A stretch of DNA of 64,000 bases from Acephala macrosclerotiorum (GCA_014904845.1 MU119276.1:161512-225511); one strand, 5' to 3'. Positions 12,701 through 23,491 are shown, counted from the first letter of the stretch. The notes: generated by a model not told the origin, from the sequence alone. A program made the numbers and translations.

Positions 12701-13597
12701 GATTATCTTCCAGAAGGCGCAGACATTGACTTCAAAGACTTCGTGGGGAATTCGGAAACCCCTGTAGATTCGAGTGGCCACGGAACTCGCGTTGCATATT
12801 TTCTGCTTCAAATCACCCAAAACGTAGATCTCTGGATCGCACGTGTCTTCGAGCATGACGAAGGAACAAACGATTCTCCCGAAATGGTAACAAAGTTGCG
12901 TCATTAACCCTCAAATTGTGATTTGAGACTTATAGATTTATTGGCAATCGAGAGGGCCATTGAAGAGAATGTCGATATTATCTCGATATCATTGGGATTT
13001 GAAAAAGACATTCCCGAAATAGAGACGGCCATCACGGCTGCCTATTCGAAAGGGATCTTAATCTTTGCAGCCGCGTCAAACGACAGACAGCGTAGCATTG
13101 ATTTCCCGATCAGCTTTCCGGCCAGACTTAAACATCGTGTCTTCTGTATTAATGCTCATCCCTCAGCTACAGGCCTAGAGTGGTCAACCTTCAATCCTCC
13201 CGTTTTGGATGGAAGGGACAACTTTTGTATCATTGGTGAGGATCTCCCGGGTCCCGGTCCCGTGCGACATGATGACACTGGAGTTAGAGTAGAGACGGTT
13301 GAACTATTCAAAGGCACTTCATATGCGACACCGATAGCTGTTGGTATTGCTGCCTTAATCTTGGAGTATTGTCGATTATCTGTGTTCGTGGAAGACCAGA
13401 GAAAAATAAAGAGGGAATCGGAATGCTTGAGGAAGTATGAACATATGAGGGCTGTTTTCAAAATCATGTGCTCTCCGGGGTATCGGCGTGATCGTCCGAA
13501 CATTCTCATGCCTTGGAAGCTGTTGAGGGACAGAAGTGACGGACATCTTAGCCCATGGACGTTTATCGACGTCGCCATAGCAGGGAAAGACAATTGA
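9745..13597 (+). CDS. DUF7580-subtilisin (S8) protease, HET-Q2-type; carries a MITE, possibly disrupted
   Basis: Three parts are readable. The first (9745 to about 10150) is helical, with no family recognised. The second (about 10733-12285) matches the DUF7580 type of fungal NLR-associated proteins (KKRVLALILASSLLHLY; LLTLARVLLEIEL). The third (about 12540-13597) is a subtilisin domain with Asp in VAILDTGID, His in SSGHGT, the Asn region AAASNDR and Ser in GTSYATP, so the triad is complete. Introns are clear at 11176-11225 and near 12278-12330 and 12492-12538. The junction near 12894-12945 cannot be phased cleanly. In-frame TAG (11323) and TGA (12025) may be nonsense or may lie in introns of about 63 and 70 nt. 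A MITE at 10247-10730 adds stops. A proteolytic partner of the neighbouring gasdermin-like protein is the likely role. Confidence 0.65.
10247..10730. mobile_element. 484-bp MITE, pogo/Fot1-like (CAGT ends, TA target duplication)
   Basis: The left end reads CAGTAACGCGTCATGAGTCT and the right end, reversed, reads CAGTGCCACGTCAAGAGTCT. The similarity continues through GAGC and AAGCGAAA, giving imperfect terminal inverted repeats of about 40 bp. TA dinucleotides flank both ends (10245-10246 and 10731-10732). There is no coding capacity; the interior is AT-rich. CAGT termini and TA duplications are typical of the Tc1/mariner-pogo group, including fungal Fot1-type elements; assignment to that group is inference. 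It lies 2 nt after a likely intron acceptor (ATTTAG ending at 10243) in the protease gene. Confidence 0.75.
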
Positions 13598-13764
13598 CAT
13601 ACTATGTAGAAACTAGCAGCTATCAACTGGAGCGAAGCTAGGTTTCATCTGGAAAAGAGAGAGGGAGAGAGGCTACTCGTAAGCAAGTGAGATTTTCGGA
13701 ACACAGATGAAAATATTGCGTTTTACTCGATGGTCCTTTCAATCCTGGGAATTTACCCCTAGCC

Positions 13765-14631
13765 CTACTTCTTTACCAGAAACTCCTCCTCTTCCCCACT
13801 TGGCGTCTTCTTGCTCACAATATTGAAATCAAACTTATCCGCTCTAGGACCCTCCTCAGCCATCCCATGAAATACCAGCTCTATACCCTCATCCTCTTCC
13901 TCTTCATCCTTCCTCTTATCATCTTTCCCCATCACTGCACCCTTGAAAAGAATCTTCGTCGTAACAGGTTTGTCCGGATCAGCATGATACAACACCCTTC
14001 TCAAGTGCACAGCAAAAATACACGGCTTCTCACTCAAGCTCCCGATCTTCAGTCCTTGCTTCCAATCCATATCCAAACTAGCCTCTACCTTCGCCGCCCC
14101 CTCAACATCGAATCCAATCTTAATTTTCTGCTCAAAACCGTCCATCTCATCCCGGTTAACTGTCATAGCTTTCCCTACCTTCCGTCCTGTAATCATGAAC
14201 ACGTTTTTCTTCCACGGCCGCGGGAATTTCTTCATATAATTCACCATTTCAGGCTCCTGTTGACTGGCTTGGAAGCTGGCCTTCGCATAATCGTCTGACG
14301 GGCTGAATATCTGAGTTTGCATCACATCAATTTGGAATTTGAGGTTATCGTTCTCATTTACTCTGAAGCCTGTTTCTAAATTGGCTGGAGTGAAAGGCGA
14401 CGAGACTGCCAGGTTTGCGTAGAGTGTACGATTATTGAACACGGTGATATCGGAGTTGGTTTGGAATGTCTCGTTGATTTCGGATGATTGTGGTGCAACG
14501 AGTGTCGTTCGATTAAGGGAATCGGATATGGTATCGATACTGCCAACCAGCTGGCCAAGATGAAGGGTATTGTCGGCGGGATATTCATCGTGAGGAACGA
14601 TGAACCATTTCTTCCGGTAGAAGTCTGGCAT
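13765..14631 (-). CDS. Gasdermin-like pore-forming cell-death protein (HET-Q1/RCD-1 type)
   Basis: Single-exon protein of 288 residues, close to the usual size of fungal gasdermins. The start at 14631 gives the N-terminus MPDFYRKKW; an upstream in-frame start at 14652 is less likely. Family-like marks are LHLGQLVGS near residue 30, FSPSDDYAKASF in the middle, VFMITGRKVGKA around residue 155, and a beta-strand-rich second half. A lysine/glutamate-rich linker (about 230-250) precedes a short C-terminal tail that could be the cleavable inhibitory part. The gene lies tail to tail with the subtilisin protease gene, 167 bp apart. In Podospora the gasdermin-like HET-Q1 is activated by the subtilisin-like HET-Q2 encoded beside it. 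Family identity comes from motif recall, not a profile search. Confidence 0.65.
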   Translation of the reverse strand: MPDFYRKKWFIVPHDEYPADNTLHLGQLVGSIDTISDSLNRTTLVAPQSSEINETFQTNSDITVFNNRTLYANLAVSSPFTPANLETGFRVNENDNLKFQIDVMQTQIFSPSDDYAKASFQASQQEPEMVNYMKKFPRPWKKNVFMITGRKVGKAMTVNRDEMDGFEQKIKIGFDVEGAAKVEASLDMDWKQGLKIGSLSEKPCIFAVHLRRVLYHADPDKPVTTKILFKGAVMGKDDKRKDEEEEDEGIELVFHGMAEEGPRADKFDFNIVSKKTPSGEEEEFLVKK

Positions 14632-15084
14632 ATTGTGATGGCGATGTCGCAAAACGTAATTTGGGGAACGGTGAGCTTCCGTTCGAAAAGATGTAGACCA
14701 GAGAGATGACTAGTTTGTATGTTGTGCGACCGAAGCCTGAAGGCAATGGAGCCCAACTTGCCAATGACATGGCATTGGGCCCCTCCGCCTGCACAGTCCC
14801 GCAAACCGCATTTTCTTCCCTCACAAATGAATACGAAGGCGAAGGAATCGGTGTTTATTCTTAAGCGAGTATGCTAGTCACGAACTCCAGGTCTAGAAGA
14901 ATGCAAGACGGCCTTAGGAAGGTGGGAAGGATGCTGCCGGGTTACCCCGCGTTTTTAACCCCACTGTCGCAATGCGTGATTGTACTTTGTGATTTAATGT
15001 CCATCTGGCTACCCCGCACCATTTTCAACATGAATGTGAGGAAAGTCGATCTAAAAGACCCGGTATCCAACAACAATATCAAAC
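14632..15084. promoter_or_regulatory. Divergent intergenic region, gasdermin-like gene and BTB gene
   Basis: About 450 bp lie between the gasdermin-like start and the BTB gene start, so it must hold both promoters. No recognisable motif was found. Several short open frames cross it without any family resemblance. Confidence 0.35.
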
Positions 15085-16047
15085 ATGGCAGTCTCATTCG
15101 AGACGTTCGTTCCTATCTCCAAATACAATAAGGTCTTACTAACACGTCTTAGGATACTACTTTCTCGCCTTTTCAAATTCGTCGTCGGCACAGATGAGAT
15201 TCGAATCCCGGTATATGAGGCCGCAATTGCTGCACAATCCCCAGCACTGGCTTCCCTTGTGCAAGGAGGGATGTCAGAAAGCTTGTCTGGCGAGGTTAAG
15301 TGGGAAGATGTCGACAAAGGGACTTTTCTGCGGTTTGTCGAGTTTATATATTCGGGAGACTATCCGGCGCCGCAAAGTCCGCCTGTACAATCGAACCAGC
15401 GACCCTCACAACCGCTACGAACGGGTACAGTTTGGGAAGAATCCGTGCCAGAAGTTGGGACTGGGGAAGAGGCGTCAGAAACGCCAGCAGCGTCAGTTGT
15501 AGAAGAGGCTTCAGACGGCTGGGGTTCTTGGGGACAATCTATTCCGAGAAAGGATAAGAGAAAGGGTAGAGTGCGATCTTTTCCTGCTGCACCCCCGCTC
15601 GAATCCTTTAATTCTCTCAGCTACCCTATCCCTAAAACCCGATCTATCTTCGCAAACACTTGCGAGCATGCTATGGGAGATCGCAAGAGCGAGAAGAGTG
15701 TCTTCCTTGTTCATGCTTCACTCTACGTCTTAGCCGACAAATGGGGTATCGATGGTCTAAAGCAATTAACGCTATCTAAGCTCCACCGAGCACTGGCTGC
15801 TTTTTACGTCGATGTATCGAGTGTTCACGATCTTGTTGAGCTGGTGCGCTACGTGTACTCAGACGAACACACTCTCGAGCTGGAACACGGGACTGATCAA
15901 TTGAGAGGAATGATTTGTCATTACATTGCTGCTAATGGCGGAGCGACTGCCGAGCACGCTGCGTTCACAGATTTGCTTAAGGAAGAAGGAGCTCTTGCAT
16001 CGGATGTGTGGAAAATTGCTGGACCAAGAATCAGAGTCGCAGAATGA
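15085..16047 (+). CDS. BTB/POZ domain protein
   Basis: Protein of 320 residues from a single open frame. The N-terminal third carries the fungal BTB pattern: a VVGTDEIRIPVYEAAI strand-helix unit, then AAQSPALASLVQGGM, then WEDVDKGTFLRFVEFIYSGDY. A low-complexity middle (about residues 100-190) is followed by the usual C-terminal half: VFLVHASLYVLADKWGIDGL, LHRALAAFYV and VELVRYVYSDEH. BTB domains mediate dimerisation and often recruit Cullin-3; no partner domain is present here. The first 15 codons are less BTB-like and a short intron near 15132-15154 was considered, but at about 20 nt it would be too small. Function unknown. Confidence 0.8.
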   Translation: MAVSFETFVPISKYNKVLLTRLRILLSRLFKFVVGTDEIRIPVYEAAIAAQSPALASLVQGGMSESLSGEVKWEDVDKGTFLRFVEFIYSGDYPAPQSPPVQSNQRPSQPLRTGTVWEESVPEVGTGEEASETPAASVVEEASDGWGSWGQSIPRKDKRKGRVRSFPAAPPLESFNSLSYPIPKTRSIFANTCEHAMGDRKSEKSVFLVHASLYVLADKWGIDGLKQLTLSKLHRALAAFYVDVSSVHDLVELVRYVYSDEHTLELEHGTDQLRGMICHYIAANGGATAEHAAFTDLLKEEGALASDVWKIAGPRIRVAE

Positions 16048-16575
16048 GCGACGGAAGCACGACCGAGCTCGGCTACTGGTGCTCTCAAATGCCCCACGTT
16101 ATATTATTGTTTAGTCCTCACCTTTGCACACTTTCTAATATGATCACCTCTAATGTATTCGCGGAATTCTGATGCAACAAAATAATACGGGCCAAGGATA
16201 GTGAGGTCAGGAAGGTTATGAACCTTCAATAGCGTAACCCTAGGTCGTCGACGGAGAATATCATAAGTAAGTGAGGTAGGTAGAGTTGAAACTAAGACAC
16301 TATGTTCCAATTCTTGTGAAGGCACTTAAAAGTTTCGTAAGTATGGTTGGTAATTAACCGCCCCCAGCCTATAGCAGTATGGTCGTCAAGAAAGGATATT
16401 CTGAGGAACCGAATGTGGTGCAGGCTTCTGACATCTCGACCAGGATCATCTTCGAAGAAGGCCGCCAGGCTTGTGTCGCTAAAATTTCGGCGATCTACAG
16501 GCTATGACCGCTATTGTTACAGGCATTGTCGGGCCTCGCTGTCGCAACATCCCAACACCTATACTTCACAATGTA
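16048..16575. other. Intergenic, no gene seen
   Basis: Stretch between the BTB gene and the MITE. Open frames up to about 80 codons occur on both strands but show no recognisable domain. Confidence 0.4.
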
Positions 16576-16965
16576 CGGAGATTGCGGCATAAAGTGATGC
16601 GACCATAGGGCATTCCAGGCACCCAGTACGCTAAAGACACGCTATCTCACCGCCAAGAAGCTTCAAGAACGCTATATTTCTAGGCTGTCAACTTTGAAAG
16701 CCTCTTTAGAGATCTTAGGTAGCTCCAAAGTCTGTCAAGCCTAGAGAGTTTATCAGCGCTCGCTATTTACACTTTATCTTAAACACTATCCTCCATACGG
16801 TTGCTTTAGAACTTTTCGACTGATAAGCGTTAATACTTTAGATTTACAGGGAATTTATTCGCTTACAGTACTCTTTTCAGCGCTCTATAGCGATATCGTT
16901 GCCCTGAGAACACCATTTCAGGGCACGAGGCCTTGTAGTCGCATCACTTTATGCCGCAACCTCCG
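16576..16965. mobile_element. 390-bp MITE with near-perfect inverted termini and TA duplication
   Basis: The terminal repeats are almost identical: GCGGCATAAAGTGATGCGAC at 16584-16603 is mirrored exactly by GTCGCATCACTTTATGCCGC at 16938-16957. The match extends outward to CGGAG/CTCCG with one mismatch. A TA dinucleotide flanks each end (16574-16575 and 16966-16967). The interior is non-coding. The terminal sequence differs from the element at 10247-10730, so it is a separate family. High similarity of the ends suggests recent insertion. Confidence 0.8.
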
Positions 16966-17214
16966 TAAGATCTTATGAGTGCATGTATAAGGAGATTAGT
17001 ATTTAACGTAAATTGCCATGTATCAAGCCAAGTTCTCATACCCAATAATCTTCCCCCAACCCTCAGCAAGAAACACCCTCGCACACTTATCCACATCATC
17101 TTGTTCCCCAAAACAACAATTTCCCCAAACTAGAACCGCCTCTTTCCTTAACCCCGACACTCGATTCAACTCTAAACAATATTCCCATCGTTTCAACCTC
17201 ATTCCGACCTTATC

Positions 17215-17610
17215 CTAGTCCACAACTTTCGTCGTCGCCCTCTTCCTAACCTGCCAAGCACAGAACCTCCGCAGCATATCCTCGGCGCCATCATATCGCT
17301 CATTGACCTCCTTCCACTTTACCAACCTGTCTGACTGTGCTCCCGCCGTCTCTGATCTAGGGATCGAAAGTAGCGAAGTCGCTGCATCATTCAGCCATTT
17401 GGGTCGCTCTTCAACGTACGTGGGGGTCTTGAAGTGGAGATCGTCTTGACCTTCTGCTATCCTTCGATTATGTTGCTGAGTGGTGGAGTAGCAGGAGATT
17501 GTCATGAGGATGCACAAAGCGATCATGCAGATGCAGATGATGAAGAAGATGTTCTTGTTTTCGGCGATTGTGGCTGGATCCGGAGGGGCGTAGATTATTG
17601 GGACGTACAT
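17215..17610 (-). CDS. Small single-pass membrane protein, unknown function
   Basis: Protein of 131 residues if the ATG at 17610 is used; an in-frame ATG at 17670 would add 20 residues. One strong hydrophobic segment (IFFIICICMIALCILMTISC) lies near the N-terminus after a proline-rich start. A mostly hydrophilic, arginine-rich tail ends RKRATTKVVD. I do not recognise the family. Topology with the long tail in the cytosol fits the positive charges but is inference. It stands alone between the MITE and the degraded transporter gene. Confidence 0.45.
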   Translation of the reverse strand: MYVPIIYAPPDPATIAENKNIFFIICICMIALCILMTISCYSTTQQHNRRIAEGQDDLHFKTPTYVEERPKWLNDAATSLLSIPRSETAGAQSDRLVKWKEVNERYDGAEDMLRRFCAWQVRKRATTKVVD

Positions 17611-18031
17611 GGTGTGCAAAGATGTGATGGTCGTGGGAGATCTGGGAGGTCTGGGATTGGGGATAAGCATTGATTTATGCTGTTTTGTAAGACAGATTGA
17701 GGGTTTTCACAAGGCTGACTTCTTCAGATATGTAAGCGTCGAGGCTTTTTTGGGTGGTTGTGGGGGTAGGGGGTATTGGGCCTTGTCCATTAATCTGTCT
17801 TACGAAATGTCTCAGACTTCGCAGTCCATCCAGGTCAGCCTTTTTCGGGTCTGGGGGGCGTCTGCGTTGCGCGCTGGGTATCGAGAGTAGTCTGGGAGGG
17901 AAAAGGCCATTGGAATCCATTAAGAGATTGAAAAAGTTAATATCACTTCCGCGCTTTCCCAAACTCCTCTGTCCGCCCCCTCTCATCACCCCTCCATTTC
18001 TCCGAACTTCCTTACCGCCATAAATCGCCTC

Positions 18032-19818
18032 CTAAACCGCATATCCAAATTCCGGGTTCTCCTTATCAGTCAAATCCTCAAACGCAAATGCATGCGTGAT
18101 CTTCTCATCAGCCTTCTCGTCAGGAATAGCTGCGATCTCCGTTACAGCAGATCGCTTGGCTTTGTTGCGTCGAGTAAGCAAGATTTGAAGAATGACAAGG
18201 ATGATGTTGAACAGGACGTAGAGACAGAAGTGTGCTGTAAAGTCTTTCTTGTAACGGGGAGCGTCGCCGGCTTGGAAAATCTGGGGCGCGGTCATATTGC
18301 CTGCTGCCCAAGCGACGAAGGTCATTGCCAGCGTGGTCGATTTCTTGGTCTGACCTGCCACGTTTCGCGATATTAAGGAGAACACCAAGTTGCCTCGGGC
18401 GAGATAGAACTGCGTACAATAGAAAGCGATGAGAAGTCCAACTCGTATGGTGATCAGGCGGGACAGCGTAAATGATGGCTGTACCAACGATTGGGAGGCT
18501 ATAAAGTGTCAGCGCGGTCCTAAGAACGACAGTTGAGGATTGAATGTTTACACGGTCCAGGCATGCATGACCAAAATGGTCTGCCCAGTGGTCTGTGCCA
18601 AGGTAGCCCCTCCTATCATCACTATAATCGTCACCGCACCCTGAGCAATGTTTAACAACTGTGTCTCCAACACACTGAACCCAAAAGACGCAATGATGAG
18701 ATTGGAGAACACTCCTAGACCACTAATAACAAGGGTTGATGTGATCTGCAGCATAATATAGCACCAGATGACGGGGTCCTTGATTTCCTCGAGCATCTGA
18801 TAGGACTTGTATGTCTTGTTCTGAATACCGGTCTCGTTGGCTCGAACGCGCTCAATAATCAGACGCTTCTGATCTTCGGTAAAGCACTTTGCTTTCATTG
18901 GGGAGTCTGGAAGCCACCAGCCGATGAAGACTGCCCACACGCAGGTCACGCAGCCGAGAACCAAGAAAAGGAGCTGCCAAGAGTAGATGGTGTGGTGAGT
19001 GTAGTGGCTTGTGCCCCATGCGATGATGCCTCCGACCTGTGATGACATGTCAGTCTGAACTCAAGCCAGGTGGAGGTGATGAAACATACCATAAGCTGAA
19101 CTCCTGTCATGCAATACCAAAGTGAGGTGAGAACGGCTTGTTCACGCTTTGTATACCACATAGTCGTCCTTCAATGATTAGAAAGGCCCTACCAAGCCTC
19201 AGGATGCAACTCACATAATGATGAAAGATGGCTGGACGCAGGACTCGAACATACCGAGCAAAAAACGCACGACCATCAACAACCTGAAATTCTCTGCGGC
19301 AGCTGAGCATGCAATGACACAACCCCAGAGGAAGACATTTGTAGAAAGGTATTTGGCAACTGGCAGTTTCTGAAGAAGGTTCGTTGGGTACTCTCCGACC
19401 AAGACTGCCATGTACAGGATTATCCCAAGACAGTTAGTTCGATGTTCAGCAAGTGTTGAACGGGGTGGTTGAAGACCAACCTGTACTCCTAGCCCACAAG
19501 ATGAGCATCTTTCTTAATTCCCATTATGGAGGCGAATCCGAGAGACTGGCAGAAATAAGTTCTGAGCATACATGCCAGGATTCTTCTGTTGACAGTCCAG
19601 AAGAGCTTCTCGCTCGTCTTCTCGTCAACATATGTGACTTCTTGGCCGACATATGCTGCTGTCTGAATACAGTTAGTTGTTTATCCAAAACTATGGGACA
19701 GCCTTCATAAACTCACTTCTTGATCCTCATCGCGATGTGCTTGAGGTACTGGTGGCGTATACGGCGCAATGTCATCCTCGTGGTGTACCGCATCTGGGGC
19801 ATGCTCTTCTCGACCCAT
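18032..19818 (-). pseudogene. Degraded MFS transporter, Dal5/allantoate permease type
   Basis: The sequence reads as a member of the anion:cation symporter branch of the major facilitator superfamily, which imports small organic acids and amides. Family marks are GFASIMGIKKDAHLVG, FESCVQPSFI, SWQLLFLVLG and the C-terminal NVAGQTKKSTTLAM. Clean introns lie at about 19160-19206, 19037-19088 and 18495-18550. Lesions: an in-frame TAG at 19489-19491 where the family has Gln; loss of about four residues and no usable acceptor just after it; and a one-base deletion near 18441 that shifts the frame before the VGLLIAFYCTQF helix. The ATG at 19818 and most helices remain. It lies divergent to a regulator gene that is also broken. 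Confidence 0.75.
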
Positions 19819-20730
19819 GTTGTCGATGTGATATTCCTGTAACTTGGATGATTGACAATCAAACTCTCATGCACAGATGAATGATGCATATAGTAGAATG
19901 GGTGACCGAGTAATAGATATTGGGGCCCCAGACTCGAGCATGGCCTGCTCTAAACCGAGAAGACGAATTCTGGGGTAGGATCAAAGTGTCGGGACCGGAT
20001 GCATGAGAATCATCCAAGTTGATCAGACGAAGAATATTGACAGGACATGGGGCGCAGGTAAACCGTTGCTCCGAACGCCATCGCCAAAGAAGCTAGTGGT
20101 CGATGTTGAATGATGGCTGCAACCTTGTCTGGAGGACCTCCGGCACTTCGCCCGCCCCGGAGAGGGGTTCATGGACAGCCACTGGCCCCAAAAAGGCGTG
20201 CAGCCCCGCGATGGGAGTCGTTTGAGTACGTCTGCTTATATGCAGAAGGTGCTAGAGGTGATATTCAGGGGAACTGTACGCCGTCAAGAAGGGCCAGGTT
20301 CTTTGGCTTCAGGGAGAGATCGATAGATGAATCTGCTCAGCTCACGCCAGGAGAACAAAGTATCAATTGGATGCGATTAATTTGGAACAACAAGCTGCGT
20401 CTCCCAAGCCAGATCAATGTCAATTGCGCAGTTGCATGTCTTCAGTAAATAGAGATGGAGGTTGTGGTGTTTGTGAGCAACATTGGAGACGTAAAGGCTA
20501 CAAAAGCTCTCTAGAGCCCCGGAAAATAGTGGCTGGTGGTTGGGCGCCTGTCCGCTGCTAGAATAGGCATCGCTCACTGTCCACCTTGCCAAGACCCAGG
20601 TACTGTACCCCGCGACGTGTCCCCACGATCTTACTGTAGCGATCATCTCAACCTCCAACATTTTATCAATTGAACAATTCGAACAAATTCGGCATGAGAT
20701 GCTTCACCATACAGTTCCATCGATCAAGCG
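19819..20730. promoter_or_regulatory. Divergent region between transporter and regulator pseudogenes, with CGG inverted repeats
   Basis: No gene is supported; a plus-strand open frame at 20110-20448 has no recognisable domain. The stretch 20131-20162 holds a perfect palindrome GGAGGACCTCC (20131-20141). It overlaps an inverted pair CTCCGG (20138-20143) and CCGGAG (20157-20162) spaced by 13 bases. Inverted CGG triplets are the usual target of dimeric Zn2Cys6 factors, and one such factor is encoded next door. The link is inference. Confidence 0.4.
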
Positions 20731-23491
20731 ATGCGCTCCAATGCGATTCAGACTCAGGCCGTTGAGGAAGACTATCCTGAGCCAGAGACAAATGGCAGGA
20801 TGACCAGGGGGCGCCAGCGGAAGAGGAAGGACCAGCGTCAGCAGAAAGCCTGTTTCAATGCAATATTCAAGTACTGATGTCCCTCTAGATGTCAGCCATG
20901 TAGGAAGAAGAAGGCGAAGTGCTCGAGGCAGCAGCCGTGCTCTCATTGCGCACGGTTCAGTGAGCAAAAGCCCCCGTTTGGATCGTAATGATGCCTGACG
21001 CGCCGAAGGCATAGAATGTGTCTACGATGATCGTAAAGTAAAGCCCGGATTAAAAACTGGCGCAGTGGAAAACTTGACTCAGAGAGTAGGTGCGTGAGAA
21101 GTTCTTTCCGATTTTGGTCGTACCGTGCGTACGCTCGCACCCACCATTGATGTACACAAAGGTCGTGCTTTTCTGGAGAGACTTAGCTCGAAAATTCACA
21201 TGCTGACTCGAGATGTAGCGACACTGGAGAATATATTTCTTAGGCAAGGAGTTTTATAGCAGCAGGTTTTCAGCTGCTTGAATGCAGTCCAAAATGGAGC
21301 ATCGGCGAACGGGATACTGCCACACGATATGCATGCCTTAAACGGAGAGACTCCGAAAGAGTGTACAACGCGGCTGAAGTCGACTCTGTCGAGTTTATCA
21401 CTCGATCTCAGTGACACGGGGCCACCTCTAAGCAGCCCACTCAAGCGATGAAGGACAAACAGCACAGCTGATGGCGATCCTCCGCCAAGAGCGAATCCAC
21501 ACCCCCAATGAACCACGATGATGGAAAAGAACTACCTCCAGATGACTTGATCGATGATTTGGTCGAGATCTATTTCACCAACATACATCCTTGGATCCAA
21601 TTCTACACGTCAGACAATTCCGCGAGAGAATGAAAGATGCAACGCAGCGGAAGAAGCTCGAAACGATCTTCCATGCCATCGTGTCACTATGTGTGCGCTT
21701 CTCGAATGATCCGAGACTGGGTAATGTTGAAGTGAGAGCACGATACTCAAAGAGGAGCAGGAATACTGTGATTTTGCAGAGTATGGAATCATTCTCAGTG
21801 GAAAATCTTCAAGCGCTTGTCATCTGCACGTTCGACACGGTAGGTTCCCTTTATATTCTGCCTGCAATTGAAGCTGACCGAAAGGTAGATTGGAAGTGGT
21901 CGCGGACCTTCAGCATGGTCGATTGTTGGGAGCATGGCACGAACAGTTGAGCAACTTCAACTGAGCGTGGAAGATGAAGACCAGACCCAGTCAGCGGAAT
22001 TCCTGATTAAAAGAATGGCTTTCTTAGCTCCATGCAAAAGCTAGATCGAGAGAGAAGAACGAAGACGCGTCTTTTGGAACGTATTCTTGATGGATAGATT
22101 TTGCAGTATCGCGACGGGATGGAACTTCTCACTCACTAGCGCAGATGTGAGAAGACGACTACCTTGTGCAGGCGCATTGTGGGAGGAAGGCAAACCATTG
22201 TCGACTCTAACGCCGTATTTTGGGGTTGCAGATACATCTTCAGGTGGCGCAACGCTACCTTCAAGACGGCCGGAACTCGAAGATCAAGCTTCGATTGGAG
22301 GATTTGTATACTGTATCAAAGCTTCAGAGAGTCTCAGTCTCGTGGCGTCCTCCTTTTTGAGGCACGCAGTGAATGTGTCAAACGTCCAAGAAGTCCAGAT
22401 GTGGTTGATGAGGTTCAAAGAGCTCGATCCTAGACTCGTCCAGTAAGTCTTTCCGTCAAGCTTTGGTCAATGTTTATGCTTGTTGACAATGTGAAACAGA
22501 TGGAAGATATTCCTACCAGAGCAGTGGCGCGAAGCATGCGCGTTGAACGCGGACGGAATTCTGGACCCGAACCTGGCTCTTGCTCATATCACGCATAATA
22601 CCGCAGTCGGGCTTCTGCATCAGGGAATCACCTACCCATCACCAGAATGGCAAGCAAGTCCCATCAGATTACCTTCCGTCTCCAGCGCCGAGACATGTAT
22701 AGCAGCAGCCACAGAAGTAGCAATTATTGCCGACAAATATCCAGGACTCAAAGATACCAACCCTCAATTCGCATTCTGCCTCTTCATCTGCGGACGAATG
22801 CTCCTAGCTCATGCTCTTCATTGCAACACAGTCGTACCTCCGGAGCTTGATTCTTTGACGAGAAGTTTGAAAGAGACTTTAAGATGATGGAATGGACCTC
22901 ACGTTCAAGGTCAAGGAAGCGGGGTAGATAACTTTGCCTCAAAGTTTGCAACTCGCCTAGAATATGCAAGGAATCAAGGGCCGCATGCTTTAGATATTAG
23001 ACAACCTGCGTACTCTGAAGAACAAAATTCACATAGCGCCAATGGCCCAGCGATGCCGAGGAGAATCTTGCGCTCTAAAAATGCGCAGCTATCACCCTCG
23101 AACGGCAATCTCCCAACATGAACGGCTTGTCGCACACAGTCACCACGCGCCATTTACCAACGGTCATCAACTAGACGACCAGAGCACCATCATAGTCGAC
23201 CAGGGAGGATCGCCGGACAGCATCTCACTAGCCTTCCCTCCCCTACCACTTGCATTTCAACCCCATTGTACCAGAGGCAACAACACCGGAATGCCATCCC
23301 CAGTCCTTGGCAATGCTCAAATATTCAGCAATAATGGGGAGACAGACTACAATGGTTTTGGGAGTCTTCCGGAAAATGGAACTGCGTTCAATGGTGCGGG
23401 GAATGGATATGAGGATCTGAGTTCGTTCTTTGGTTATTCATTTTTGCCCACGCAAAGAATTAGTATGTTCTCTGGTACGAATAATGGGTAA
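20731..23491 (+). pseudogene. Degraded Zn2Cys6 fungal transcription factor
   Basis: The binuclear cluster is still complete after removing an intron at 20960-21008: CQPCRKKKAKC, then PCSHCARFS joined to IECVYD, with family-typical cysteine spacing. Next come a linker (KPGLKTGAVENLTQRV) and the fungal-specific regulatory domain (SLCVRFSNDPRLG, FWNVFLMDRFCSIATGW, LAHITHNTAVGLLHQG). Lesions: TAG at 21257; a one-base loss near 21595 that shifts the frame at the HPWI segment; TAG at 22042-22044 where Trp is expected; TGA at 22885-22887 where Arg is expected; and a further shift before the C-terminal 23042-23491 frame. The junction before the zinc cluster also lacks a workable splice. It probably once controlled the neighbouring transport and hydrolase genes. 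Confidence 0.75.

Noticed and set aside
13867..14298. 143-codon plus-strand open frame
   Set aside because: Antisense shadow of the gasdermin-like coding sequence.
15132..15154. Possible intron in the BTB gene (GTCTTACTAACACGTCTTAG)
   Set aside because: It has branch- and acceptor-like strings but is only about 20 nt, below any plausible spliceable size, and the frame is open without it.
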